Source of the DNA: Lyngbya sp. CCAP 1446/10
GTDB taxonomy: Bacteria > Cyanobacteriota > Cyanobacteriia > Cyanobacteriales > Microcoleaceae
DNA length: 34,967 nucleotides
Assembly (NCBI RefSeq): GCF_026130175.1
Contig: NZ_JAIGNI010000062.1
Span: 1 to 34,967, forward strand
Direction: 5' to 3'
In this document: piece by piece, positions 8,920 to 16,552 of the stretch
Layout of the letters: the number at the start of each line of letters is the position of its first letter
How positions within the stretch are numbered: the stretch's first letter is position 1
The notes under the pieces: model-generated
The model's database searches: none
Told to the model about the DNA's origin: nothing
The model's input: only the letters and a program-made list of their open reading frames with translations
Position numbers and translations under genes: made by a program

Positions 8920-10218
8920 TTAAACCGAAGCTTGTTGCCATTCTAAGCGTTCGAGGGTGCGGGCGCGTTCTAGGGCGCGCTCGAAGGCTTCGAGTTTGGG
9001 TTCGAGGGTGATGGGTTCGCCGATGTAGCCTTGGACGGCTTCCTGAGTCTTCAAGCCGTTGCCGGTGATGTAGGCGACGGTGGTTTCGTCGGGATTGATT
9101 TTACCTGCTTCTACGAGTTTCTTCAAGACTGCGATCGTGGTGCCGCCTGCGGTTTCTGTGAAGATGCCTTCAGTTTCTGCTAGTAGTTTCATGCCTTCGA
9201 TGATTTCGGTGTCGCTGACGGATTCGATGTTGCCGTTGGTTTTGCGGGCGACTTCCAAGGCGTACATACCGTCTGCTGGATTGCCGATCGCGATCGATTT
9301 AGCAATTGTATTCGGTTTGACTGGTGTTACGAAATCGCGACCTTCGCGGAATGCTTGGGCGATGGGGGAACAACCGTCAGCTTGAGCACCGCTGAACCGG
9401 ACTTTCTTGTCATCAACTAAACCGACTTCGATGAATTCATTAAAGCCTTTGTAGATTTTTGTGAACAAAGAGCCGGAAGCGAGGGGGGCGACGATGTGAT
9501 CGGGCAATTGCCAGCCTAGTTGTTCAGCAACTTCGTAGCCGAGGGTTTTCGAGCCTTCGGAATAGTAGGGACGCAAGTTGATGTTGACAAATCCCCAGCC
9601 GTGTGTATTGGCGACTTCGCAACAGAGGCGGTTAACTTGGTCGTAGTTGCCGTGAACTGACATGACAGTTGGATTGTAAATCAGAGTTCCGAGGACTTTG
9701 CCTGCTTCTAAGTCTGAAGGGATGAAGACTACGCAGTCGAGACCGGCGTGGGCGGCGATCGCAGCGGTGGAGTTAGCTAAGTTGCCAGTGCTGGCACAGG
9801 ATACCGTTGTGAAACCCAATTCTCTCGCTCTACTGAGGGCGACTGACACCACTCTGTCTTTAAAGCTAAGAGTGGGCATATTGACGGCATCGTTTTTGAT
9901 GTAAAGATTTTTTAGACCGAGGCGGCGCGCCAAGCGGTGGGATTTTACTAAAGGAGTCATCCCCGTGCCAACATCGATGACGTTATCTGTAGCGACTGGT
10001 AAGAATGCGCGGTAGCGCCAAATCGAGTTAGGGCCGGCTTCGATGGTTTGGCGAGTAACTGTGCGGCGGATTGCTTCGTAGTCGTACTTGACCTCAAGCG
10101 GGCCAAAACAGCAATCGCAGACGTGCTTGGCTTGGAGTTCGTACTCTTCGCCGCATTCTTTACATTTGAGGGCTGTGAAGGTGGCTGCTGTGGATTGTGT
10201 TCTGGTGGCCTGGGTCAT
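8920..10218 (-). CDS. thrC: Threonine synthase
   Basis: Threonine synthase converts O-phosphohomoserine to threonine with pyridoxal phosphate. The 432 residues begin with a cysteine-rich segment (C19, C22, C34, C36, C37) that probably binds zinc. The fold-type II PLP core follows, with Schiff-base lysine K120 in LSFKDR, the phosphate-gripping STGNLANS (143-150), and the C-terminal TGNGLK motif. Length fits the shorter, bacterial/archaeal class. It shares aspartate semialdehyde as precursor with the asd-dapA genes 3 kb away. Genes for Gly-Gly sulfur carriers lie on both sides on the same strand. The ATG at 10218 has only a weak GAG-type ribosome-binding site. Confidence 0.94.
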   Translation of the reverse strand: MTQATRTQSTAATFTALKCKECGEEYELQAKHVCDCCFGPLEVKYDYEAIRRTVTRQTIEAGPNSIWRYRAFLPVATDNVIDVGTGMTPLVKSHRLARRLGLKNLYIKNDAVNMPTLSFKDRVVSVALSRARELGFTTVSCASTGNLANSTAAIAAHAGLDCVVFIPSDLEAGKVLGTLIYNPTVMSVHGNYDQVNRLCCEVANTHGWGFVNINLRPYYSEGSKTLGYEVAEQLGWQLPDHIVAPLASGSLFTKIYKGFNEFIEVGLVDDKKVRFSGAQADGCSPIAQAFREGRDFVTPVKPNTIAKSIAIGNPADGMYALEVARKTNGNIESVSDTEIIEGMKLLAETEGIFTETAGGTTIAVLKKLVEAGKINPDETTVAYITGNGLKTQEAVQGYIGEPITLEPKLEAFERALERARTLERLEWQQASV

Positions 10219-10475
10219 AGCTCAACTCTCTAGTTTTGCGATGTTTTCTAATTCTTAAGGACAGATTAGCACGGTGGATTTACCCCGTCAACCATACCCG
10301 ACTTTTTTAGTCTGGATTGATTTTGCAGCAGTATTTTGTCCGAAACGGCAGGTGGTTGGATAGTCCTCAATCTCTTTCTCAGAGAAGTTTCTAGGCTCTG
10401 CAAAACAGTGTTGGTTCAGAGGGAAAATCTCTTGTTTAACCGAACTCAAGAATGATTTGCCGAAAAAACTATTTC

Positions 10476-10496
10476 AAAACTTTATAAAGTTTTTTT
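10476..10496. terminator. Candidate terminator hairpin
   Basis: AAAACTTT-AT-AAAGTTTT forms an 8-bp palindrome followed by further T residues on the plus strand. On the minus strand it lies about 280 bases past the upstream sulfur-carrier gene. It is AT-only in most of the stem, so it is weak. Confidence 0.35.
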
Positions 10497-10544
10497 GCTG
10501 GGTGACTCAAAACGACAAACTACAGGGTTGAGGCGCGGGGGCCG

Positions 10545-10693
10545 AGAAACCGGGTTTCTACGAGATTTTGAGGTTGATTCACGAGAATATAGGAAGAAAC
10601 CCGGTTTCTGAATCTTACGGCGGGGGCCGAGAAACCGGGTTTGTACGAGATTTTGGGTTGATTCACGAGAATATAGGAAGAAACCCGGTTTCT
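10545..10693. repeat. Two tandem copies of a palindromic AGAAACCGGGTTTCT repeat
   Basis: Two units of about 65 bases each (10545-10609 and 10630-10693) start with AGAAACCGGGTTT and end with AGAAACCCGGTTTCT. Each unit is a hairpin whose arms are themselves near-palindromes, with a shared centre containing GATTCACGAGAATATAGG. A third, decayed unit follows at about 10700-10743. A further diverged copy is at 23686-23750. This is a REP-like dispersed family. Confidence 0.85.
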
Positions 10694-10771
10694 GGAGGTC
10701 AGCGCGTCTACGAAATTTGGGGTTTACTAACGAGAATACAGGCTTCCCCCTCTCCCCCTCTCCCCCTCTGC

Positions 10772-11032
10772 TTACCCACCGCTGACGGGGGGGATTAGTA
10801 CAACTTCGTCGCCGTCTTGGAGGATGGTGTCGGGGGAGACGAATTCTAGGTTGAGGCCGAAGCGGGTGCGCGTGCGCCACTGTTCTAATTGAGGGTATTG
10901 GGCGATCGAGCTTTCGAGCACTTCAGATACTGGGGTTTCGGGAGGAAATTCTAGTGTAAGTTCTGAAACGCCGTAGGCTTCACTGAAGGCGGCGAATAGT
11001 TTAACGGTGATGGTAATCGAAGAGTTAGACAC
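10772..11032 (-). CDS. MoaD/ThiS-family sulfur-carrier protein (upstream of thrC)
   Basis: From a GTG start at 11032 the protein has 86 residues, the usual MoaD length. It begins SNSSITITVKLFAAFSEAYG and ends ILQDGDEVVLIPPVSGG, matching the MoaD C-terminus with its terminal Gly-Gly. An ATG at 11062 would add an atypical ten residues; neither start has a good ribosome-binding site. MoaD carries the sulfur used by MoaE to build molybdopterin dithiolene, but no moaE is in view. It lies upstream of thrC on the same strand, 553 bases away across repeats. It is clearly different in sequence from the second carrier at 8501-8776. Confidence 0.85.
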   Translation of the reverse strand: MSNSSITITVKLFAAFSEAYGVSELTLEFPPETPVSEVLESSIAQYPQLEQWRTRTRFGLNLEFVSPDTILQDGDEVVLIPPVSGG

Positions 11033-11062
11033 GGCTGTTTTGTGTGATCGACAGTTGGGCAA

Positions 11063-11357
11063 TTATTAACTAAACCATATAATTAATTGAGAATTACGCG
11101 CGCCGAGGCTTAGAATTGAAAGCGGCAATCTCTAGTTGAGTTTGGCGCGATCGGGTAAAACGTAACTAGAGATTGCAGTAGAAAGTCCGAACAGCATTTT
11201 ATTTATAGCGATCGATCTCACCAACCAGGCTTCATAAGTAGTTGTCATTCACTTAGATGCAGATAGCGAAGGTCTAGTTGGCTGCTGTTTAGGCTACTGC
11301 CAAACTATTTTTTCAGGATACGGTATAGATACTTTCCCGTAATTGTGGGAGAGTACA
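11063..11357. other. Gap with a perfect 13-bp inverted repeat
   Basis: This 295-base region contains GCAATCTCTAGTT (11125-11137) and its exact reverse complement AACTAGAGATTGC (11164-11176), separated by 26 bases. It lies upstream of the small cysteine-rich gene at 11358. A TATAGAT element at 11324-11330 could be a -10 box for that gene, but no matching -35 box is clear. Nothing else is recognised. Confidence 0.5.
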
Positions 11358-11498
11358 ATGATCGCACAAAATTTAGTGAGCAACAACGCAGATAACGCCC
11401 AGCTAACCTGCTGCTGCCCGACTAAAAATCTGGTCGTCAAGTCCATCTGGGAATTCCCGAAGCTTTGCCCCGATACGCAAACGTGCCGTTCGATCTAA
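11358..11498 (+). CDS. Hypothetical small cysteine-rich protein (46 aa)
   Basis: The ATG at 11358 follows a good ribosome-binding sequence, GGGAG, ending about 5 bases upstream. The frame is open for 46 codons and ends at TAA. The peptide has five cysteines, including a CCC triplet in LTCCCPTKN and two more (KLCPD, QTCRSI). It has no signal peptide or membrane segment. I do not recognise a family. It lies 34 bases before the next small gene on the same strand, so the two may be co-transcribed. The ribosome-binding site and cysteine pattern argue for a real gene, but a leader peptide or a chance ORF is possible. Confidence 0.45.
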   Translation: MIAQNLVSNNADNAQLTCCCPTKNLVVKSIWEFPKLCPDTQTCRSI

Positions 11499-11532
11499 AA
11501 ATAATAGTCAAGTTAACGCGATCGAGATATTT

Positions 11533-11820
11533 ATGGCAAATAACGATTTTAAAGTGCTGCAAATTATTGAAGCTAAAGGCTGGTATGCCTTTGGGAGTAC
11601 GAAGCAAAGCCAGCACATTGAGAGGTGGGTAAGACCTGTGGTGTGTTGGGTTTTAATAGAAGACAAAAAAAAGCGGCGGATTGTGACTGCTACCGCTAGC
11701 TATCAGATCCAGATTGACGACAAAGAAGTCGAGTTTTTTGCCCACGAAAGCGAAATTCAAGATATCGAGAGTCTCCCGAAGTCTGTCTCTGTCTCGGAAT
11801 TTCTGAAAACAGAAGATTGA
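11533..11820 (+). CDS. Hypothetical protein (95 aa)
   Basis: This soluble protein begins MANNDFKVLQIIEAKGWYAF. It contains a tryptophan-rich, basic middle (RWVRPVVCWVLIEDKKKRR) followed by an acidic C-terminal part ending SVSEFLKTED. There is no signal peptide, membrane segment or recognised motif. Codon use and amino-acid make-up look like a real gene. The start ATG has only a weak GAG sequence upstream. It lies 34 bases after the small cysteine-rich gene. The function is unknown. Confidence 0.65.
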   Translation: MANNDFKVLQIIEAKGWYAFGSTKQSQHIERWVRPVVCWVLIEDKKKRRIVTATASYQIQIDDKEVEFFAHESEIQDIESLPKSVSVSEFLKTED

Positions 11821-11870
11821 GAGAAGAGCCAGAAGGAGAGCGTTTAACAAGTTATTAATTTTTTCTTAGT

Positions 11871-12428
11871 AATTCCTTAAACTTGCTGCCGGATTCTATT
11901 TCAATTGCAGGCAGAACCTCCCTAATTGAGGAGAGGGGCAGATGGGGAGAGAGGAGAATGTATACTTTTGTCTTGCTTTCTGCATCTCTAGCCGCAAGTC
12001 TTCCAACCCCAAAAAATAAAGAAGCCGGAAGATTGCGGGCAATGCCAACACGCTTCCGACCTTTGCTAAATAACAGGGTATGCATATGTTTCTAAAGTAT
12101 GGCAGGGAAGCCTTCTAGATATCAAGAGGACTATTGCAATCACCCACAGAAATTTATTAAACTTGGTGGCGGATGCTTTTTCAATTCGAGGAGAAACCAC
12201 TCTAATTCAAGAGAGGGGAGTTGAGAAGATAGGGAGAATTTATACTTTTGCCTTGCCTTCTGCATCAGAATGCCGAAGGTCTAAAGTAGCCAAAAAAATA
12301 AAGAGGCCGGAAGATTGCAGGCAATGCCAACACGCTTCCGACCTTGCTGAATAACAGGGTATGCATATGTTTTTAAAGTATGGCAGCCAGGTCTTCTAGA
12401 TATCAAGAGGACTATTGCAATAACCCAC
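11871..12428. repeat. Tandem duplication of a 280-bp sequence
   Basis: Copy 1 (11871-12147) and copy 2 (12151-12428) start with TTAAACTTG and end with CTATTGCAAT(C/A)ACCCAC. The best-conserved parts are GCCGGAAGATTGC, CAATGCCAACACGCTTCCGA, AACAGGGTATGCATATGTTT and CTTCTAGATATCAAGAGG. By eye the copies are roughly 75-85 percent identical, with small indels. They contain no clear ORF shared in both copies. They may be decayed gene fragments, a duplicated non-coding RNA, or a repeat family member. Confidence 0.8.
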
Positions 12429-12532
12429 TTTTGCTTTCAGGTTGTGTTTGCAAGGTTCATACCATTTTAGACTGAAAATTTGAATATTGAGAGCGGCTGA
12501 TGGTTACAGGTTAAGGATTATAGCTGTTTTTG

Positions 12533-12625
12533 TGTAGCGGGTGCTACAAAAAATGGGCGCTTGCCGATCGTAAGCGAAGCAGGCCGAAGGTATCGCCCAT
12601 TCTTCCCTAATTATTTGCCGCTACA
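12533..12625. repeat. Nested palindromic element downstream of the P450 gene
   Basis: TGTAGCGG (12533-12540) pairs with CCGCTACA (12618-12625), and inside it AATGGGCG (12552-12559) pairs with CGCCCATT (12594-12601). The element ends 4 bases from the P450 stop codon on the minus strand, so it may act as its transcription terminator. It may also be a small dispersed repeat. Confidence 0.6.
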
Positions 12626-12628
12626 AAA

Positions 12629-14005
12629 TCAAACCCCACTAGCAACAGGTTCAGGCTTTGACAGCCGCATCCGCCGCCCCAGCAGCGCCATCCGCACACC
12701 GCCCGCTGGCCCTAAAGTCACCCCTCGGCGTTTGGCCTGTACCGGCTTTTTCTCGGCCAATACTAAGTCGAAATCGCGCAAAATGGTTGCCACCACCAGT
12801 TTCATCTCCAACTGCGCCAGCGCTAAGCCGATACAGCGACGACTACCGCCCCCAAACGGCAAATACTCGTAAGGCGAGAATTGCCTCTCCAAAAACCGTT
12901 CCGGCTTAAATTGCTGCGGTTCTGGATACAAATCCTCCCGCCTGTGGGTTAAATAAATGGAGCCGAAAACCACCGTACCCGGTTCGAGTTGATATCCCAT
13001 CAGTTCCACGGGCTCCCGCACTACTCGCGGAAACGTCAGCATTCCCACGGGATAAATTCTGAGTGTTTCTTGACAAACCGCACTCAGGTACGGCAACCGG
13101 GAAATCTCCATCGGGTCGGGATTTTCGCCCAAACTGTCCAATTCTTGCAGCAGTTTCTGGCGCACTGAGGGCAAACTGTGAATCCAGTAAAATGCCCAAG
13201 CTAAAGCAGTTGCTGTGGTTTCGTGGCCTACAAACAACAGCGTCATCAACTCGTCGCGCAATTCTTCATTAGTCATCGGTTCGCCGTTTTCGTCGCGGGC
13301 GGCCATCATTAAGCTGAGAATGTCGGTGCGGTTGCTGTCTGGTTGCTGTCTGCGTTCTGCTATTTCCGCGTCCATCAGTTCCTGAATTTTCCGCTGCTTT
13401 TGTTTCATCCGTCCCCAAGGACTCCAAGCGCCCCAATCTTGCTGCATCCAGGACAGAAATAGCATACTCGATCGCAGCGGAGAGCCGGTCATATCGAGAA
13501 TTGAAGCCAGCAGCGGGGACAGTTGCTGCAACCGCGGCCCTTCATCCAAGCCGAAGACTACTTGCAAAATTACCCGCATGGTGATTTCCTGCATGGCGGT
13601 GCGGGCGACAAAAGGTCGATCGACATTCCACTTACTGGCAACATCTTGAGTAATATCGCAAATTTGCTGGCCGTAGTTGCGCATCCGTTCCCCGTGAAAG
13701 GGCGGCATCAATAATTGGCGCTGGCGTTTGTGCTTTTCTCCAGAGATCACAATCATCGATTGTTCTCCCAGCACCGGTTTGAGAATACCGTTGATATCAC
13801 CTGGGGCGTCAAGCGCTTTGCTGTTGAGCATTTCCTGGATCGCTTGGGGGTTGTGGATCATCACGAATGGTTCAAGGTTGCCCCATCGAATCGTGAAAAT
13901 CTCCCCATACTTTTTGGCACTTACATCCATGTACGTAAGTGGATCGCCGATCCATTGAATTAGTTGCACGAAGCGGGGGGTTTTGGGGCCGTCAGGTAGA
14001 GTCAT
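12629..14005 (-). CDS. Cytochrome P450 (CYP110-like)
   Basis: Cytochromes P450 use heme and electrons from ferredoxin or another partner to insert oxygen into substrates. CYP110-type enzymes are widespread in cyanobacteria and often act on fatty acids or terpenoids. Counting from the longer possible start (ATG 14041), the protein has 470 residues. The I-helix oxygen motif VGHETTATA is at 271-279, the ExxR motif ETLR at 325-328, and the heme loop FGGGSRRCIG at 396-405 with ligand C403. I chose the ATG at 14005 because MTLPDGPKTP resembles the usual family start, giving 458 residues. No redox partner, terpene synthase or desaturase is next to it, so the substrate cannot be deduced. It appears soluble or only peripherally membrane-bound. 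Confidence 0.93.
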   Translation of the reverse strand: MTLPDGPKTPRFVQLIQWIGDPLTYMDVSAKKYGEIFTIRWGNLEPFVMIHNPQAIQEMLNSKALDAPGDINGILKPVLGEQSMIVISGEKHKRQRQLLMPPFHGERMRNYGQQICDITQDVASKWNVDRPFVARTAMQEITMRVILQVVFGLDEGPRLQQLSPLLASILDMTGSPLRSSMLFLSWMQQDWGAWSPWGRMKQKQRKIQELMDAEIAERRQQPDSNRTDILSLMMAARDENGEPMTNEELRDELMTLLFVGHETTATALAWAFYWIHSLPSVRQKLLQELDSLGENPDPMEISRLPYLSAVCQETLRIYPVGMLTFPRVVREPVELMGYQLEPGTVVFGSIYLTHRREDLYPEPQQFKPERFLERQFSPYEYLPFGGGSRRCIGLALAQLEMKLVVATILRDFDLVLAEKKPVQAKRRGVTLGPAGGVRMALLGRRMRLSKPEPVASGV

Positions 14006-14094
14006 AAAAATTGTGGTGCTGTTAGAGGACGCGGGTAACATCCATAGGAATCTCGCAGAAAGCGGGTTATACGCTCTCCCATAATTTTAAGAGA

Positions 14095-14700
14095 TTATTC
14101 TCGAACGGTGCTTACAATGTCCTGTCCCAGCTCTGTAAAACGCACTGTTTTGATTTGCCAAGGAGCATAACTGGTTAAGGTTTGGCGCACGCCTCCAAAC
14201 AAACCTAGCATTTGACAACTTGACAAATTTTGCAATTTTTGCCGGGAATTCCCGGAAGCCCGTAAATCTACGGTAGCGATTCCAAGGTTGCGATCGATTT
14301 TAAGCCGATAACCAACCAAACCAAGACTATCGAAAATCTGCTGCTTTAATACTTCATTAACGACGGATGACATTAACTGATTGTCGGTGCCTGTTACTGT
14401 TTCCGGGTTCAGAGTTTGACAGAGATTGTTTACCTTATAAACTTTAACGGTGACAGTGTTTTCTGATGCTACTCCACTGGCTAAAACAGGAGAAATAAAG
14501 TTAGAAGGCTGTGCTGCTTGAGCCGATCGAGTCTGAAGTTGATTTCCCGTTAGCTGTAGGTTTCCGAATTGACCGGCACCCGTTTGGGATTGGCTCTGGT
14601 TTGCGGTTAAGTTCGCTGCATCATAGCTGGAACAACTGCTACTACCCATCAAAATTAATCCAGCGGCTAAATACCCTAAATTTTTGCAGATACTGTTCAT
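14095..14700 (-). CDS. Predicted lipoprotein, possibly GerMN-like
   Basis: The 201-residue protein begins with a lipoprotein signal: a hydrophobic stretch (YLAAGLILMG) and the lipobox ending at C23 (SSSC). A low-complexity Gln/Ser/Asn-rich linker follows at about 24-75. The globular part starts VTVKVYKVNNLCQTL and contains GIATVDLRASG and GVRQTLTSYAPWQIKTVRF. This pattern loosely resembles GerMN domains, which occur in bacterial lipoproteins, but the resemblance is by eye only. It lies 54-89 bases upstream of the P450 gene on the same strand, depending on the P450 start, so the two could share a transcript. Confidence 0.75.
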   Translation of the reverse strand: MNSICKNLGYLAAGLILMGSSSCSSYDAANLTANQSQSQTGAGQFGNLQLTGNQLQTRSAQAAQPSNFISPVLASGVASENTVTVKVYKVNNLCQTLNPETVTGTDNQLMSSVVNEVLKQQIFDSLGLVGYRLKIDRNLGIATVDLRASGNSRQKLQNLSSCQMLGLFGGVRQTLTSYAPWQIKTVRFTELGQDIVSTVRE

Positions 14701-15495
14701 AGTTTTTAATACTCAACTCAACGTCTGTGCGTGGAGGGTGAATTTTTCTGGTAGAAAGCACTTACTCCCTGATTACGCTCACTTATGAGTATTTCCCGGC
14801 ATCCGCAATACTAGACTTCTTGGATAAGTTCTCGATCGATACATAAACCGCAGATGAAAAGCAGATAAACACACTCTAGAGCAGATGATTTCAGAGATTT
14901 TGTGAATCAGTGCTAGAGATATACCTAGATGAAAAAAAAGTTAAAAGTTAGGATTAATACCTGGCTTTTAGTGTGATATCACGTAAACGGGTAAGGCACT
15001 TTATGCGTGCAACGCTGCTGCCGGCTCGGTATCTCATCAGATGCGAGCTCGTAACGCTAGATTGCCAGTCAGATCGAATAACCTATCAGCGGTGTGATGT
15101 AGGGTTGCAAATCGCTCGATCGCGTCCGATTTAAACAGCTTTTTTCCGGTTGGCGAAACCTTGACCTTGATTAGTAGTAATGAGGACATATTTTCGACGG
15201 TTGCGCGCATTTTACGATGGCTTCGGATCGGCATAACTGGGCTTTCGGTGCAGTTACAAAACAAAATCCGCCTTAAAAATTCCTGATGACTCGGCGTTTG
15301 AAACCTCGACTGTACAAGCTTTCATCCGTCGAGACGGACTAAGAAATAAAGCGGGTATTTAAGCCGGATTTTGTATTAAACGTGCAAGTCGCGAACAACA
15401 TAATTTAGCAGCCAGCCTCTGGCGCATTCAGGGTGCGATCGCAATATTTGGTGATTTTTCTACCGAATTCCATCAAAAATAGTGAGAACATCATC
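14701..15495. other. Long intergenic region between lipoprotein and COP23 genes
   Basis: About 795 bases between divergent genes. It contains a degenerate copy of the CCGCAGATG repeat near 14846-14870, a perfect 10-bp palindrome GTGATATCAC at 14973-14982, and a hairpin CCGTC-GAG-ACGG near 15328-15339. A HIP1 site (GCGATCGC) lies near 15436. The 10-bp palindrome could be an operator, but nothing nearby confirms this. A 75-codon minus-strand ORF at 15037-15264 has no supporting features. Confidence 0.5.
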
Positions 15496-16029
15496 ATGAA
15501 ACAGCAATTATTGACGAAGGTTTTGGCGGCAAGTGCGATCGCCCTCAGCAGCCTGACAGTCCCTTTTGAGCCTAGTTACGGCTGGAGTTCACCCAGGGAA
15601 AAGGGATTTTCGTGCAGCGCCGTCAGCGGCGCACCGGTGACGGTGTACCAAAACTCTCAAGGTGCGGTAGAGCCTTGGATTGAGTGGAGTTCGGATTATT
15701 TTTCCGGTTCTGGCTACAATCCACAAACTCGGTGCCAATTAGTCAGCCAGCGCCTAGAAATCTATCGCCGCAACCGGGTGCTCAAGTACATTACAGCAGG
15801 CCGGATGAACGGCCAAAACGTCATCTGCACGGCGAATCAAGTCAACGGTTTGTGTCAAAATTTGATTTATACTCTCAGACCAGGCCAAGACCCGATCGGC
15901 TCTTTATATAATTTGTTAGCTTGGCGTCAAGGATATGTCGGGATGCCGTCTTTTGATGAAACCCGTAACATTCCTTACATTGACGTGAGGCAAAAACTAG
16001 GGGAAAGCACGGATGATGGGGCGCAATAG
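15496..16029 (+). CDS. Secreted COP23-domain protein
   Basis: The chosen ATG gives a 177-residue protein with a signal peptide (MKQQLLTKVLAASAIALSSL, cleavage probably near residue 30). The rest matches the COP23 domain, named after a circadian-regulated, membrane-associated cyanobacterial protein of unknown biochemical function. Four cysteines (C40, C80, C111, C120) are placed to form two disulfides in the periplasm. Conserved stretches are VTVYQN, EPWIEW, VICTA and LIYTLR. The frame is open back to an upstream start at 15433, but that would hide the signal peptide, so the ATG at 15496 is preferred. The next gene downstream carries the same domain fused to a protease. Confidence 0.85.
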   Translation: MKQQLLTKVLAASAIALSSLTVPFEPSYGWSSPREKGFSCSAVSGAPVTVYQNSQGAVEPWIEWSSDYFSGSGYNPQTRCQLVSQRLEIYRRNRVLKYITAGRMNGQNVICTANQVNGLCQNLIYTLRPGQDPIGSLYNLLAWRQGYVGMPSFDETRNIPYIDVRQKLGESTDDGAQ

Positions 16030-16552
16030 CCAATTTTTTCGCCATCCTCCAGCCTTGCTTAATGGTTGGGCAATTTTCAATGTTGAATTATCTGCGTCGA
16101 TCAGTGTTTGTACGTTGGAAATCTACGGTTAACAGATCGATCGCAGTTCCCACATCAACCGCTGGGAATTGCCAGGAGGCTGGGCGATGTTGGGTTCCCC
16201 CTGGCGGTGGGACAGTCGCCGCCGCCGGATTCCCTGCCGGTGCTGAGGTGTGGGCAGTAGCGCGGGGTTTTCTAGAGTTGCTGCTGCCAAAATCTTTTTG
16301 TCAAGGCTATAGCTTGCGGTATACAAATAACGTTAAAATTGCCATGAACCGCCGCCGGATTTTTAATGGCAAAGGTTTCTTGGTTGCAATTAACGATCGG
16401 GGCAGCGATCGACATCCCGGTTTTGAGGTCTATACTTTTGAATATGGAAGCGCGCCGACGCGAGAATTATTGGAAAAAATGGTTAAATCCAGTTGGGGAA
16501 TTCCGATCGGTATATATTTGCAGTTCGTCTCGTCATGTCTGGGGAGTTAGCG
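16030..16552. other. Gap between the two COP23 genes
   Basis: This 523-base stretch has a GC-rich middle (about 16165-16275, with repeated GCCGCC and GGCGG motifs) and a good candidate promoter at 16298-16325. Frames running through it (for example from 16062 or 16344 to 16550) give peptides without recognisable features. The segment after 16344 could encode 68 residues beginning MNRRRIFNGKGFLVAIND, but it lacks a ribosome-binding site, so I leave it uncalled. Confidence 0.5.
16298..16325 (+). promoter_or_regulatory. Candidate sigma-70-type promoter for the COP23 protease
   Basis: TTGTCA (16298-16303) and TATACA (16320-16325) are separated by 16 bases, close to the housekeeping consensus. 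It would start transcription about 225 bases before the protease ATG at 16553. No other gene start lies between with support. This is a sequence match only. Confidence 0.4.

Larger units (their letters stand above)
10219..10771. other. Repeat-rich gap upstream of thrC
   Basis: This 553-base gap separates thrC from the upstream sulfur-carrier gene. It should hold the thrC promoter. A short hairpin (GACT-AAAAA-AGTC) lies around 10298-10310. Further in there is an AT-rich hairpin at 10476-10496 and a tandem pair of palindromic repeats at 10545-10693. A C-rich run (CCCCCTCTCCCCCTCTCC) is at 10745-10770. No convincing gene is present, and I recognise no riboswitch. Confidence 0.55.
11821..12628. 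other. Non-coding stretch with duplicated sequence and a palindrome
   Basis: About 800 bases without a convincing gene. It holds two direct copies of a 277-278-base sequence (11871-12147 and 12151-12428) and, closer to the P450 gene, a nested palindromic element (12533-12625). Short ORFs run through the copies, but they differ in frame and length between copies, so I do not call them genes. Confidence 0.6.

Noticed and set aside
10482..10880. Minus-strand ORF of 132 codons with repeated PGFFLYSREST peptides
   Set aside because: The repeated peptide comes from translating the tandem palindromic repeats, and the ORF overlaps the MoaD-like gene.
11883..12354. Short ORFs in the duplicated 280-bp sequence
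   Set aside because: The peptides are partly similar, but frames diverge and the stops differ, so they are not a convincing pair of genes.
14973..14982. GTGATATCAC as a CRP-type site
   Set aside because: The half-site spacing does not fit the TGTGA-N6-TCACA pattern, and a 10-bp palindrome can occur by chance.
15037..15264. Minus-strand ORF of 75 codons between the lipoprotein and COP23 genes
   Set aside because: No ribosome-binding site, no family resemblance, and it lies in a repeat-containing gap. Could be real, but nothing supports it.
16062..16550. Plus-strand frame of 162 codons (or 68 from 16344) before the protease gene
   Set aside because: The first part is GC-rich low-complexity sequence, there is no ribosome-binding site, and the end overlaps the approach to the protease start. 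The candidate promoter at 16298 is better explained as that of the protease.
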